In this document: positions 1 to 8,927 of the stretch, one piece after another
Layout of the letters: the number at the start of each line of letters is the position of its first letter
How positions within the stretch are numbered: position 1 is the first letter of the stretch
NCBI GenBank assembly: GCA_000934455.1
Contig: KN882224.1
Span: forward strand, 168,877-193,873
Reading direction: 5' to 3'
From: Apostichopus parvimensis
Lineage: Eukaryota > Echinodermata > Holothuroidea > Aspidochirotida > Stichopodidae
Length of the DNA: 24,997 nt
Program-made: the position numbers and the translations under genes
The notes under the pieces: generated by a model
The model's database searches: none
The model's input: only the letters and a program-made list of their open reading frames with translations
Told to the model about the DNA's origin: nothing

Positions 1-150
1 TGTAACCTGCAGAGACTATTCGTGGCAAAGTAGCATAAATGCAAGTTATATATTTGTTGTACCATGATTGATATTGATAATTGCAGAGACAGAGCAAAGA
101 TTTGAAATTAGGATTCGAAATTAAAACTTCCAGTATTGAGATACTGCGTC
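1..150. other. flank left of DIRS copy A, no feature seen
   Basis: AT-rich sequence with no open frame or terminal-repeat sequence that I can recognise. The homology shared by the two DIRS copies starts only at about 150-165, so this stretch is either host flank of a 5'-truncated copy or unrelated sequence. Confidence 0.4.
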
Positions 151-501
151 ATTGATGCTCTTGTTATCGTTGTTTTTGTATTTCTATTCCATCTGTTCAA
201 CGTCCTACACGTTTGAACTGCTTTTTGTCAATTAGATGTTTCTCTTTTCGTGATTTTCGAACGTTTTTTGGTTGCCTCGTGAATGTTGTTCACGAAGCGT
301 GGCTAGGCCCGCACATTAGTGTAGCGTAGTCCTAGCGTTTGTTTACTTTCACGTTCAGCAGTCGTGTACGTTATCACACTATACAGTCAAGTAACTGTCT
401 TGTTTAGTTTTTTCGTACGGTTCCGTGCTGTTTTCTATTCTTAGTTTCACAGCTTCGAATTTCTTTGACTTCTCAGGAAATTTTTCGGGATATTTTGGAG
501 G
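150..501 (+). promoter_or_regulatory. DIRS copy A leader (untranslated 5' region)
   Basis: Non-coding leader that aligns with 22190-22720 of copy B up to the shared gag start. It contains one unit (about 352-412) of the ~62-bp sequence that is present four times in tandem in copy B. Core words are CAGTCAAGTAACTG and CAGTCGTGTACG. A promoter role is inferred from position only. Confidence 0.5.
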
Positions 502-2369
502 ATGGATAACTGCCGTTCCTGCAAGCAGTTCCGTCCTCTTAAGGCATGGGACAAACACGATCAATGCCCGAAATGCCGTCCGTGCGGGAGCAAACAAACC
601 TCCATTTCCCAGGAATTGGCCCTGGAGCGCTGGGAGGCAATCAGTACCTGGCTGGTGGAAAAAGCCGCGGAGAAAAGAAAGAAGGCAGCTTCCTCAAAGC
701 AGGGGAAGAAGAAACCGCCAACGAAGGACCCCCAGGCTGCCATTCGAGATGGCATAAGCCCTCAACGTGGGGGGTCAGAGGCCGCCATACGAGATGGCTT
801 AAGCCCACTCCCGGAACAGGTATCCATACGAGATGGAACTAATTCCCGTGCGGTGCGGTACAACCACGGCCGCGGCCCCGGGAGGGGCCATCCACAGGCC
901 ATCGGTCCACAAGCCCCCGCAGGCAGGCGGTGGCGGATTTCTCGGGGTTCTCCCCGGAGGGTACAGGCCGGCGCCGCAGCCGGAGTAGAAGCCGTACCCA
1001 CAGCCGTAGTCGCGGTAGAAGCCGGGAAAGACACCGGCGGACTCGACACAGGTCGAGGTCTGGCTCTTCGCCCTCGTCCTCGAGCGGACATTCTTCGGGG
1101 CGGCGCGGAGCCAGGAAACGTAGGAGGAGACACTCCCCGGACGTGGGACAGGCTCTCCTCTCCCAGGTCAAAGACCTTCTGTGGCAACTGCTTCAAAAAC
1201 CGGGTCAACCGGAACCTGGAACAGCAGTCTACACCAGCCATTCCACAACAACCGGTGCCACTACCGGCGCCGGTAACGGACGATAACGCCCCTGAGGAGG
1301 CCCAGGTGGATCCCTGGGACGACGCCTCCTTGAGAGCCGACGACGCACTGTCGATCGTGGCTAGTGCCCGCCTCCTCAGCGGAGATTCTGAGGTGGACAA
1401 CGAGGAACCCCTGCGGGGCACAGAAATCTCGGTGGAAGCCTTTGAGCAGGCAACAGCAGTCCTCCGCAGTGTCCTCGGATTCGAAGAAAAGGTGGATGCG
1501 CGTGCCCAGGAGGGGCCGGCATCCAATCTCACGCTGAATGCGGCCGCCCAAAAACCTCGAGCCTCCATCCCGGTTGATGTTGAATGTAGAGAACGGTTCG
1601 AGGCGGTAGCGCAGGCGAAACGCTGGACCGCTTTCCAGGGAACGGCCCAAGGCACCTTCCATGTAGGCGATGAAGACTGGGAGAGTCTGTTCGCACCGCC
1701 CCACATCCCGCCCCAAGTGAAGGAGAGGCTTCGATCGGCGGGTGCGTTGGATGGCAAAGGTAAATTCAGGGGGAAGGATGCACAGACCTTGGAATCCTCC
1801 CTGTTTGACGTAGATAGGGCCTCCCGTGCGGGGATGAAGTACTCCTCGGCCTTGTTACTTTTCGCAGAGCTGTTGAACAGGTCTTTTCAACAAGCACAGA
1901 TATCGGGTATCTCCCGTAAAGATACCGCCGCCATCATTGCCCTCCTGGGACCTGTCTCCAGGATGGTGCTAGACCAGTTTGCCCGCGTCTCTGTTAAGGC
2001 CATCATGACACGCCGGGACCTGGTATTGGATTCCCTGAATTGGTCGTCCCAATCCACGGCGGACGGGTTCCGCAACCTACCAATGCTGGGAAGTGACCTC
2101 TTTGGGGAAAGTTTGATGAAAAACTTCGAGAAGAGGCAGAGAGAATGAAGTCTCTGAGGAAGGCAGACGAGCACATGTCCCGCTCAGCCTCGTCCTCATG
2201 CCCACGATATGACCCACGGCATAGTAGCAATTTCAAGCAGCCGAGGTCTGGCCACGGCCACAGCCGGGGTAATCCACGAACACAGCAACACTCCGCTCCT
2301 TCGCTTCCCGAGCACAGGCCGTTCCGCCCACAATACCGCGGAAACCGCGGCCGCGGTAAACGGCCCTAG
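502..2369 (+). pseudogene. DIRS gag-like gene, frame-disrupted
   Basis: The start at 502 is supported by copy B, where an ATG at 22721 opens the same N-terminus (MDNCRSCKQF). Residues 4-28 carry Cys4, Cys7, His19, Cys22, Cys25 and Cys28, a zinc-finger-like cluster; a further C-x2-C retained in copy B has been lost here. A Lys-rich stretch follows, then three IRDG repeats (about residues 80-112). The 502 frame stays open to a TGA at 2146-2148 (548 aa). From about 930 to 1270, however, the convincing protein, an Arg/Ser-rich domain followed by an amphipathic stretch, lies in the -1 frame. From about 1270 to 2140 the 502 frame again looks real (acidic linker, then a helical capsid-like region ending near MKNFEK). 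The basic C-terminus continues in another frame at 2145-2369 and ends in RG repeats, as expected of a nucleic-acid-binding gag tail. The capsid role is inferred from position in the element. Confidence 0.75.
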
Positions 2370-2414
2370 GGATGCCCACCCCACCATAGAGCCCAACGCC
2401 AAGGTGGGGGGGGG

Positions 2415-3390
2415 GGGCGACTGAGAGCTTTTGGGGCTCACTGGTAAAAGATCGATCCAGGAGCCTGGGTACTTGATGTGGTGAAATGGGACTACGCGAT
2501 AGAGTTCTCGTCTACATCCCCCCTGATATGGCCTCTGGAAAACCACGCCAGTGCCCGAGATACCGGAAAAGCGGGCCGCCCTAGAGGACGAGATCGACAG
2601 CCTCCTCAAAAAGGGCGCCATTACGCGAGTCACCGCCCCAGACGCGGACGGCCCCCTCTTCCGGTCCTCGTTCTTCCTCACGCCGAAGAAGGACGGGGCT
2701 TGGAGGTCCATCCTGAACCTCAAACCGCTGAACATGAGGTTCGTCCGACCATGGTGGGCGGAGTCGGACAAGATCGCGGCAGGGCGACCTTTCCGAAGCC
2801 TAGCTCCCACGACGTCGGTCGGTCACGACGGACGCTTCCCTCAGAGGTTGGGGGGCTATTTGGGGCACTCACACTGTCGCCAGCGAATGGGCGGAGCCCG
2901 AGAGGGGACTCCATATCAACGTCCTAGAGACGGAAGCGGTCCTGAGGGCCGTACGCCACTGGGCAGCCCGTCTATTAAACGGGCCACACTGTCACAGTCC
3001 GTTCAGACAACACCACGACCGTGGCATACATCAATCGCCAGGGGGGCACTCGATCCCTTGCTCTCCTACACAGGACGTGGGACCTGCTCATCCTCTGCGA
3101 CTCCCTTCAGATCGGCCTACGGGCGTCCCACATGGCAGGGAAGGACAATGTGCTGGCAGACGCACTGTCCAGGGGGTATCTCGACAATGGGGAATGGGAG
3201 CTCTCCCAAACGTGGGTCGATCACGTGTTCCACCTGTTCGGCAGGCCGTCCGTCGAAATGTTTGCAACGGCCAAGAACGCCAAACTGCCGACGTTCTGCT
3301 CCAGATACCACAACCCGCGGGCCTGGAAGACGGACGCTCTCGTCGTCCCGTGGGCGGGTCTCTCAATGTACGCCTTTCCCCCACTGAGGG
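2415..3390 (+). pseudogene. DIRS reverse transcriptase / RNase H, RT core deleted
   Basis: The N-terminal motif DPGAWVLDVVKWDYAIEFSS (frame 3, with a TAA at 2445-2447 just upstream) is followed by a shift near 2540 into frame 1. That frame holds the RT fingers: EIDSLLKKGAI, then FFLTPKKDGAW and LNLKPLN (about 2551-2740). The sequence then jumps directly to the connection segment WWAESDKIAAGRPF (about 2750-2800). The palm with the YxDD catalytic aspartates is absent, so an internal deletion removed it. A one-base shift near 2818 leads into RNase H: Asp in TTDASLRGWGA (2831-2833), Glu in NVLETEAV (2927-2929), then a shift near 2985, Asp in RSDNTTTVAYIN (3006-3008) and Asp in GKDNVLADALSR (3159-3161). 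All four RNase H acidic positions are recognisable, but split between two frames. The enzyme would have copied element RNA and degraded the template strand; this copy cannot. Confidence 0.85.
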
Positions 3391-4650
3391 TTGCTCCGCA
3401 GAGCTTTCACGACACTTCGCGAGGTGGAGGCGGACATGCTTTTGATCGCGCCTTGCTGGCCCAATCAAGCATGGTTCCCACTCCTCATCGAGTTGCTAGT
3501 GGACCTACCGTTCAAATTCCAACCGACCGCCAAGCTCCTAACCCAGCGGAGCGGCCAGTTTGCCCACCCCGACCTCACGAACCTCCATCTAGCTGCGTGG
3601 AAACTCTCCGGCTCTCGCTCCAAGCAGCGGGGTTTCCACCGGAGGTTGCGGACGTTGCAGTGGATGCCCGCCGGCATTCCACGATTAAAACATATGACTC
3701 AAGACTGCAATGATACTACGCTTGGGCCAGGGACAACACTATTGATCCCGTGGAGGCCACAGTAGACCAGGTGGCGACCTTCCTCCTGGAACTCTTCCGG
3801 GAAGGGAAACAAATAAACACAATTAGAAATTACCGCTCCGCGATTGCGGCGGTTCACAACGGATTTTCAGATGGCTCCACAGTAGGAACCAACCCGGTCC
3901 TCCGCCAGGTCCTAACGGGAATGTTCCACAGGCGCTGCCTGGCCCAATCATGGGCCCTTCACGAGTTCTTGACGACCCTCGCGGGCTCTCCATACGAGCC
4001 ATTACACAATGCGCCACTGGACAAACTCACGCACAAATCCTGTTCCTACTGTAGTCGCGGCCGCCTCTGCTAGACGCAGAAGCTGCCTCCACGCCCTCAC
4101 CCTCCAACGGGGGTTCACGAGGTTTGAGCCAGGAGGAGTCAGGTTACTGCCTGACCCGCACTTCCTTCCAAAGAATCAGACAGTAACCTTCACTCCAAAC
4201 GAGATCTTCCTCCCGAGTTTGTCACGGGCTTCGTCGACCGCGGAAGACAGGCGCTGGTGCCCCGTTCGAGCCCTTAAGTGGTACGTAGAAAGAACCAAGC
4301 ATCTGCGTACCTCGAACAGGCTCTTCATCTTACCAAGGTCACCTTACACTCCGGCCTCAAAAGACACCATTTCGCAATGGATGGCCGACCTCATCCGGGC
4401 CCACACGTAGCCTGGGGAACCCGTCTGGGCGCACGACGTCCGAGGCCATGGCACGTCCAGGGCGCGGTTCCGGGGGATTCCCCTGGAAGATATTATGAAA
4501 GCAGCGACCTGGAAGACTCCGTCCTCCTTTGTCGCCTGCTACCTCACAAACACCCCTGCCACAAAAGGGGATTTTGCCCGAGCGGCCCTGGGGCCGCCGC
4601 CCGCGAGATCCTCAGCCCACCACCAGGGCTCCTGTGTCACCAATGCATAG
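3391..4650 (+). pseudogene. DIRS tyrosine recombinase, frame-disrupted
   Basis: The segment LIAPCWPNQAWFPLL (frame 1) links RNase H to the recombinase. The core-binding region follows in frame 3 (STIKTYDSRLQ, a TGA at 3711-3713, then VDQVATFLLELFREGKQ and NTIRNYRSAIAAVHNGF). A shift near 4040 enters the catalytic domain in frame 1. The expected catalytic residues can be found: Arg in SARRRSCLHAL (4072-4080), a lysine in FLPKNQT, His and Arg in AHDVRG (4432-4443) and Tyr in VACYLTN (4540-4542). A TAG at 4408-4410 interrupts this part, and the terminal TAG at 4648-4650 lies inside the internal complementary region, the overlap expected in DIRS elements. The enzyme of the family integrates a circular DNA intermediate without target duplication; this copy has at least one frameshift and two premature stops. 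Confidence 0.85.
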
Positions 4651-4740
4651 GTTATATGAGGTGAGGGAGTACGTGCTGTGAATTCCCCAAACCTTACCCG
4701 GTTTGTGAATTAACGAGCAATGTACTCACCTCATATAACA
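4643..4740 (+). repeat. DIRS internal complementary region (ICR)
   Basis: Two abutting parts. The left part (4643-4684) is the reverse complement of the outer left terminus as seen in copy B (22021-22064). The right part (4681-4740) is the reverse complement of the outer right terminus of this copy (about 5080-5140). They meet at a shared AATT at 4681-4684. In DIRS elements the ICR is complementary to both outer ends and is thought to template their completion and circle formation. The outer edges of the ICR also form a hairpin (GTTATATGAGGTGAG at 4651-4665 against its complement at 4725-4739). Confidence 0.85.
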
Positions 4741-4998
4741 TCCCAGCCCGCCTCCCCACGGTGGGGGACCTCGCGGACGGAGCCATACAACCACATCGGA
4801 TACCTTCCTCGGATACCAGGGGAGCTGGCCTCACGGATATGACCACGTGATGGCCATTTTTCTCCCAGAAATGGCCGAGGGATGTCGCGGGGGTCCCGCC
4901 TACACCAACCGACGACCCACTCAGGACCCAATCAGGTCCCTTCAGGTGAGAACTTTTTTTTGGATGTATCCTTGGGGTTTCCGCCCTTTGGTTGGTCC

Positions 4999-5140
4999 TG
5001 GAAATTACGGAAGGGAGATGGCCACACATACATACTGACATCTGCCAGATGCTAGAGCGAGGTTAATAGGGTAATGCATAGGTTATATGAGGTGAGTACG
5101 TAGCTCGTTAATTCACAAACCGGGTAAGATTTTGGGAATT
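4999..5140 (+). repeat. DIRS right terminal inverted repeat and outer end, copy A
   Basis: Positions 4999-5097 are, with few mismatches, the reverse complement of the left terminal repeat of copy B (22037-22135). The 43 bases beyond it (to about 5140, ending GGGAATT) are complementary to the right half of the ICR, not to the left terminus, so the two termini have different outer extensions, as in DIRS1-type elements. No target duplication is seen, as expected for a tyrosine recombinase. Confidence 0.8.
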
Positions 5141-5292
5141 AGTAATTATTCATCAGTGAGATCATTTGACGGTATGGTATAGAGGCATAGGCTAGGATTT
5201 TTATATTGGCCAGGGCAAACTTAGGTATATAGGTTTGACTAATATAGTTATGTTAGGCATCTCAAATATTTATAATTAAATCTAGAAGTACT

Positions 5293-5675
5293 CAGTGGCG
5301 GAGCTAGGGGTATTGGTCAGGAGGGGCGAGAATGGTCTGTAGGGGCGCTTTCGACACTATCTAAGCGAAGCGCCACCACAGGTTGGCGCGTAGCGTACAT
5401 AAATTTTTTGAGTAAAGGTACTCCCTAGATCGCCGGAAATGACCCTTTCCTGGCCTGGCTAATTTGCAGATAAACGAAAAATAAATAGGTGTCATCGCGA
5501 AATTACACAAACAAAATGTGACAAATGTCAATAGGTAGATGAGAGCGCATTAAAAAAGTCAATAATCGCGAATAAGTAAAAAGTGGTAAAGAGCTGAGAA
5601 GGGCGCCAGCAGTCCATTTGAGTCCGTCAGGGGGGGCATCCGCCCCCCCCTGACTGTATGGACGCTCCGCCACTG
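5293..5675. mobile_element. non-autonomous hAT element (MITE-like), 383 bp
   Basis: Perfect 12-bp terminal inverted repeats, CAGTGGCGGAGC at 5293-5304 and GCTCCGCCACTG at 5664-5675, are flanked by an exact 8-bp target duplication GAAGTACT (5285-5292 and 5676-5683). CAG...CTG termini plus an 8-bp duplication are the signature of the hAT superfamily. The interior has no coding capacity. A subterminal hairpin of G7/C8 tracts lies near the right end (about 5628-5654). The left ~160 bp is related to the end modules at 16762-16899 and 19171-19319. Confidence 0.85.
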
Positions 5676-5683
5676 GAAGTACT

Positions 5684-6762
5684 ACTTAGAATTTGAAAGA
5701 GGACATGCTTAGCAATTAATCTAAGTCATAAATAATAAAGATCTTAGCCTAAGTGTTGACTGTTAAAGCATATCCTAACTATAAAAGAATTGAATAAAAG
5801 CAAACGGGGCACTGAGTTCTGTTTAAGGTTCTGAAAGTAAGCGAAGAATAAACCAGCGCTTAATACTTTCGGTGAGCTAATGCCTAACCTTTACTTGGAG
5901 AACAATTACTGCATTCTAGCTAAGCAAAATTATTCATAAACAACCTGTAGGAACTTGTTTATCCCTTCAGAAATCTTAAATCACAAAAGAATGGTTTAAC
6001 TTGTCCCTAATCGTACATGACATAGCCGTATGGGCCTTCATACATAGTGTCAATCTATAACATTCCACAATGATTATTGTAATTACCTAACTTACTTTTA
6101 GCCAGTTATGTAAGAAACCTGCAGTTTTTGACTGAACAGTCTGTCTGAAATAATCGTATTTATACTAACTGGTTATTAAAATGACCTACTGTAACTAATA
6201 TAACTTACACTTAATGTGAAATATTCATTTTTAAAATACTGTCTAGAGCTTTGAACCTCTTTATAACAGTTTTCCAATTTAATTTTAATGATAAAAAATT
6301 AATTAAAAATAATTATTAACTCACAGCTCGTTTTGACTTATTTATAGCAGACTTTAGCCAGAGCCGTATAGCTCTGGCCGGTACCTTATCTTTAAAAGGG
6401 CGCCATCTTCTCATTAAACTTGTAATCACTTGATTTATCTCTTGTGTTTGTTAATCTACATTTGTCTGCTAACTGTTCACACCCGCTGAACTCAAAAGTC
6501 ATAGAAGATATTACAATGAAGATCCAATCAACCCGATTAAACTGAAAAGTAGTACTTATTTAATATAAGTGTTTCCAGATAACAATATGATTTGTAAAGA
6601 AAATGTAAAAAAAGCAGATTGTGTCATTTACTGGAAGAAACGATCAATTTTAGAAGTTAAGATCATAAGCAATACCCAATTTAGGAATATCTACAAAAAA
6701 ACAAAGAAAGAAAAATGTTACATTTCGAAGCAAAACACTAGAAGTTAAGTCTCACTCAAACC
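5684..6762. other. AT-rich non-coding stretch
   Basis: No supported open frame, exon or transposon end. The only structure noted is a short hairpin at about 6358-6378 (CCAGAGC and GCTCTGG around a 7-base loop). Confidence 0.5.
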
Positions 6763-6766
6763 TTAA

Positions 6767-7506
6767 AGCAGCATTTTGCGTTGGGTCGCTTTTTTCCACC
6801 TTTTTAACATGTGCTTGTTTTTTTTTACATGTATCAATCATAAAACAGCAAACTAAGATACCATCCAAGTTTCACCCTGCCAAGAGCGTCAATTAGCTAG
6901 TAATTAACGATTTATGTCGATAACGACTAAGAGTGTCCTCGAAAAAGTTTTCATATCTCCAAATCCACTAGTTTGAATTCCACCAATCAGTGAATAGTAT
7001 GTTTATTCATGAGCATTTTGCGTTTGGTCGCCGTTTTCTACTTTTTTGACATGTCCATTAATTGGCGAGTATTCCACATACAAAATTAATTGCATTCAGT
7101 TCCCCAAACCCACTAGTTTGAATTCAACCAATCAGAGATGCAGGTTTAGTTATGAGCCGTTGCTAAAAATAGAGTCAAGACTTTGCGTTGGTACAACCAG
7201 GGAGTTGTTATGCAACTCCCTGGTACAACTGCCATATAGACTGTACACAAATCAAGCGTGGTGTTATATTACGTATCTGACAATGATGTTCGTAGTGTTT
7301 AAATATTCATATTATGGGCGAGGTTTATTGGGTTCCCAACGGAAAATATCTTGGAGAACAACAAAGTTGAAAGTTGCAAATCTTTCGACTTTCATGCCAC
7401 CATTTGAAGTAAAATATAAATAGATAAGCTAGTTATGTATGTCGTTATGGCATAGTGGAATCAGTGAGGTTGAACAAAATCATAGAAAAGGACGCAAAAT
7501 GCTGCT
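6767..7506. mobile_element. TTAA-flanked non-autonomous DNA transposon, 740 bp
   Basis: Terminal inverted repeats AGCAGCATTTTGCGT (6767-6781) and its complement (7492-7506) are flanked on both sides by TTAA (6763-6766 and 7507-7510). TTAA duplications are typical of the piggyBac and Kolobok groups; the AG...CT tips fit the latter better, but this is not decided. Inside are two diverged direct repeats that each begin with the terminal sequence GCATTTTGCGTT and end with CCACTAGTTTGAATTC: about 6770-7000 and 7013-7150. The second starts with an internal copy of the terminus (7013-7024). A 12-bp perfect hairpin lies at 7196-7224. No transposase is encoded. Confidence 0.75.
7196..7224. repeat. perfect 12-bp hairpin
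   Basis: ACCAGGGAGTTG at 7196-7207, a 5-base loop TTATG, and its exact complement at 7213-7224. It lies inside the TTAA-flanked element. The function is unknown; it may be a footprint of a small insertion. Confidence 0.6.
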
Positions 7507-7510
7507 TTAA

Positions 7511-8433
7511 CTTATGGATGAAGTTGATAATTCAGGAGACTATCGGTAAATTCCATATGATGTAATTTAAATAAATTAATTATCTATTAGTGGTAAGTGA
7601 TCTAAACACAGATATACATCATTTTAACAAATCCCATTAACTGTAAGTAAATCAAATTTGCGCAAAAACGTAGGATTTGGTTCAATAATTTGGTAATTAA
7701 AATATTAGTTTAAGCCTCATCAACCTTTCTCTCTTGAAACATGAATTTGATCTGCATCTGTTTGTTTAAATTGCATCTTAATTATCAGTAACAACTTGTT
7801 TATTTAAATACAATTCTTCAAAAATTCCTTAAACTTTATAAAAATCCTTGCATTAGTTGAAATAGAGGCTTCATTTCCATGTGCCTATTACATTAGTGAC
7901 TAATATTTAAAATTTAAATTACAATTTCCTACTGAAATTTCTTAATAAAGCCAAACAAATTAGATCGATATTTTTCTTCAAAAGATTCTTCAAAAGAATA
8001 ATCTCGTTTATTGATGACCAAAGTTTGGTAAAATTCTCAGCCCGTTTTTGAGGTTTGTTTCCAATTAAGTGATAAATTAAAATTGCTTCACAATATTCAT
8101 TTGTATTCATACATTCTTATTTTTTATAACCTTACTACCTATAAAACCTTTAATTAATCATGTTATCGTAAAACAATAAAACTAATCCTTTAATCCTACA
8201 TAACTGTTTGTGTTTGACTCCCCTTAAAATCAATCCCTTATTTCCGTTCCATTAACCTATTCCTTTTTACAAATAAACACGACCTAAATGTCTTAGTTCA
8301 TCGCCTAACTTTCCATTATTTTTATTTCTTTATTTTTATTATTTATAATATCATTATAATTATTCTAAACCTAACCAAATCCAATCTATTTATCTCTCTC
8401 TACTCTATTATGTAACTCTATTCTTCATTCTAG
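7511..8433. other. AT-rich non-coding stretch, pyrimidine-rich toward the exon
   Basis: No supported gene. From about 8200 onward the sequence becomes C/T-rich and ends in a polypyrimidine tract and ATTCTAG, which I read as the branch/acceptor region of the exon at 8434. It is therefore probably the 3' part of an upstream intron. Confidence 0.45.
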
Positions 8434-8642
8434 ATTCCTATCTCCTGTGTGTATCTATACTACTGCTCTCCTAGAGTTGATGAGTCTGGTCTGAACCTTA
8501 TCCTTGAGTCCGGTCTCTCTCTCTCTATCCTGAGTTCTCTCCAGAAGCTGGTGATCTTTGACAGCAGGAGGAGACTAACTAATGAAGAGTTGGCAGCCAT
8601 CTTGTCTTACTCCTCACAGTGTACAAGCTTGAAGGAGCTGAA
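8434..8642 (+). CDS. exon of an LRR-like host protein (exon 1 of three in this window)
   Basis: The exon is open in one frame from the acceptor (TTCATTCTAG just before 8434) to a strong donor (GTAAGT at 8643), ending in phase 2. It encodes about 69 residues including LSILSSLQKLVIFDS and LTNEELAAILSYSSQ, then CTSLKELK. The spacing of leucines around LxxL and the SLKEL ending resemble leucine-rich repeats of animal NLR-type (NACHT-LRR) receptors, which are expanded in echinoderms; this is pattern recognition, not a verified match. The next exon at 12223 completes the split codon. Parts upstream of the window (NACHT and further LRRs, if an NLR) are not visible, and no start codon is assigned. 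The exact 5' border could differ by a few codons. Confidence 0.6.
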
Positions 8643-8905
8643 GTAAGTATTCCGGTGTCTATGTTAGAATCATCATAACAGTTAAATAGTGAATTAATTT
8701 CATTAATAAAAGTTATCAATATTTAGCTAACAATAGAGAATGTAAAGTCTGTTGTATTTTAATGTCAAGGTTTGGATTTAATTAGTTAATTGGATTTATT
8801 TTAATAATTAGGTCATCGTGAAAAGAATTCTGTAGAATGTTAAGATACATAAAACAAAATATTATGGACTAATAGGGAATATTTTAAGAAGGTGTTGGTA
8901 AGAGA

Positions 8906-8927
8906 GGGGTAAAGGGGTGGGTGGGGG
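8906..8927 (+). other. potential G-quadruplex run
   Basis: Four runs of three or more G (GGGG, GGGG, GGG, GGGGG) separated by TAAA, T and T. This fits the usual G-quadruplex pattern and stands out in an otherwise AT-rich intron. Confidence 0.4.

Larger units (their letters stand above)
150..5140 (+). mobile_element. DIRS-like tyrosine-recombinase retrotransposon, copy A (decayed, left terminus missing)
   Basis: The order is leader, gag, reverse transcriptase, RNase H, tyrosine recombinase, internal complementary region, right terminal repeat. That order, with inverted rather than direct terminal repeats and a recombinase instead of a DDE integrase, defines the DIRS order of retrotransposons. 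Homology to copy B (22021-23387) begins near 150 and lacks the ~110-bp left terminal repeat that B has, so A is 5'-truncated. The right end is about 5140, where the sequence stops matching the complement in the internal region. The coding part is GC-rich against AT-rich surroundings. It carries several frameshifts, in-frame stops and a deletion of the RT core, so it cannot be autonomous. No DAM-like methyltransferase domain was seen. Confidence 0.9.

Noticed and set aside
762..1757. A 331-aa open frame on the - strand, and other antisense frames across the gag region
   Set aside because: It is antisense to gag in GC-rich sequence and has a low-complexity Ser/Arg/Ala composition. The sense strand carries recognisable DIRS motifs, so this is a shadow frame.
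150..5140. Interpretation as a Ty3/gypsy or other LTR retrotransposon
   Set aside because: Terminal repeats are inverted, there is an internal complementary region, a tyrosine recombinase replaces the integrase, and no protease or target duplication is seen.
7046..7423. A 125-aa open frame on the + strand
   Set aside because: It lies wholly inside the TTAA-flanked element and runs through the 12-bp hairpin and diverged internal repeats. No domain or codon pattern supports it.
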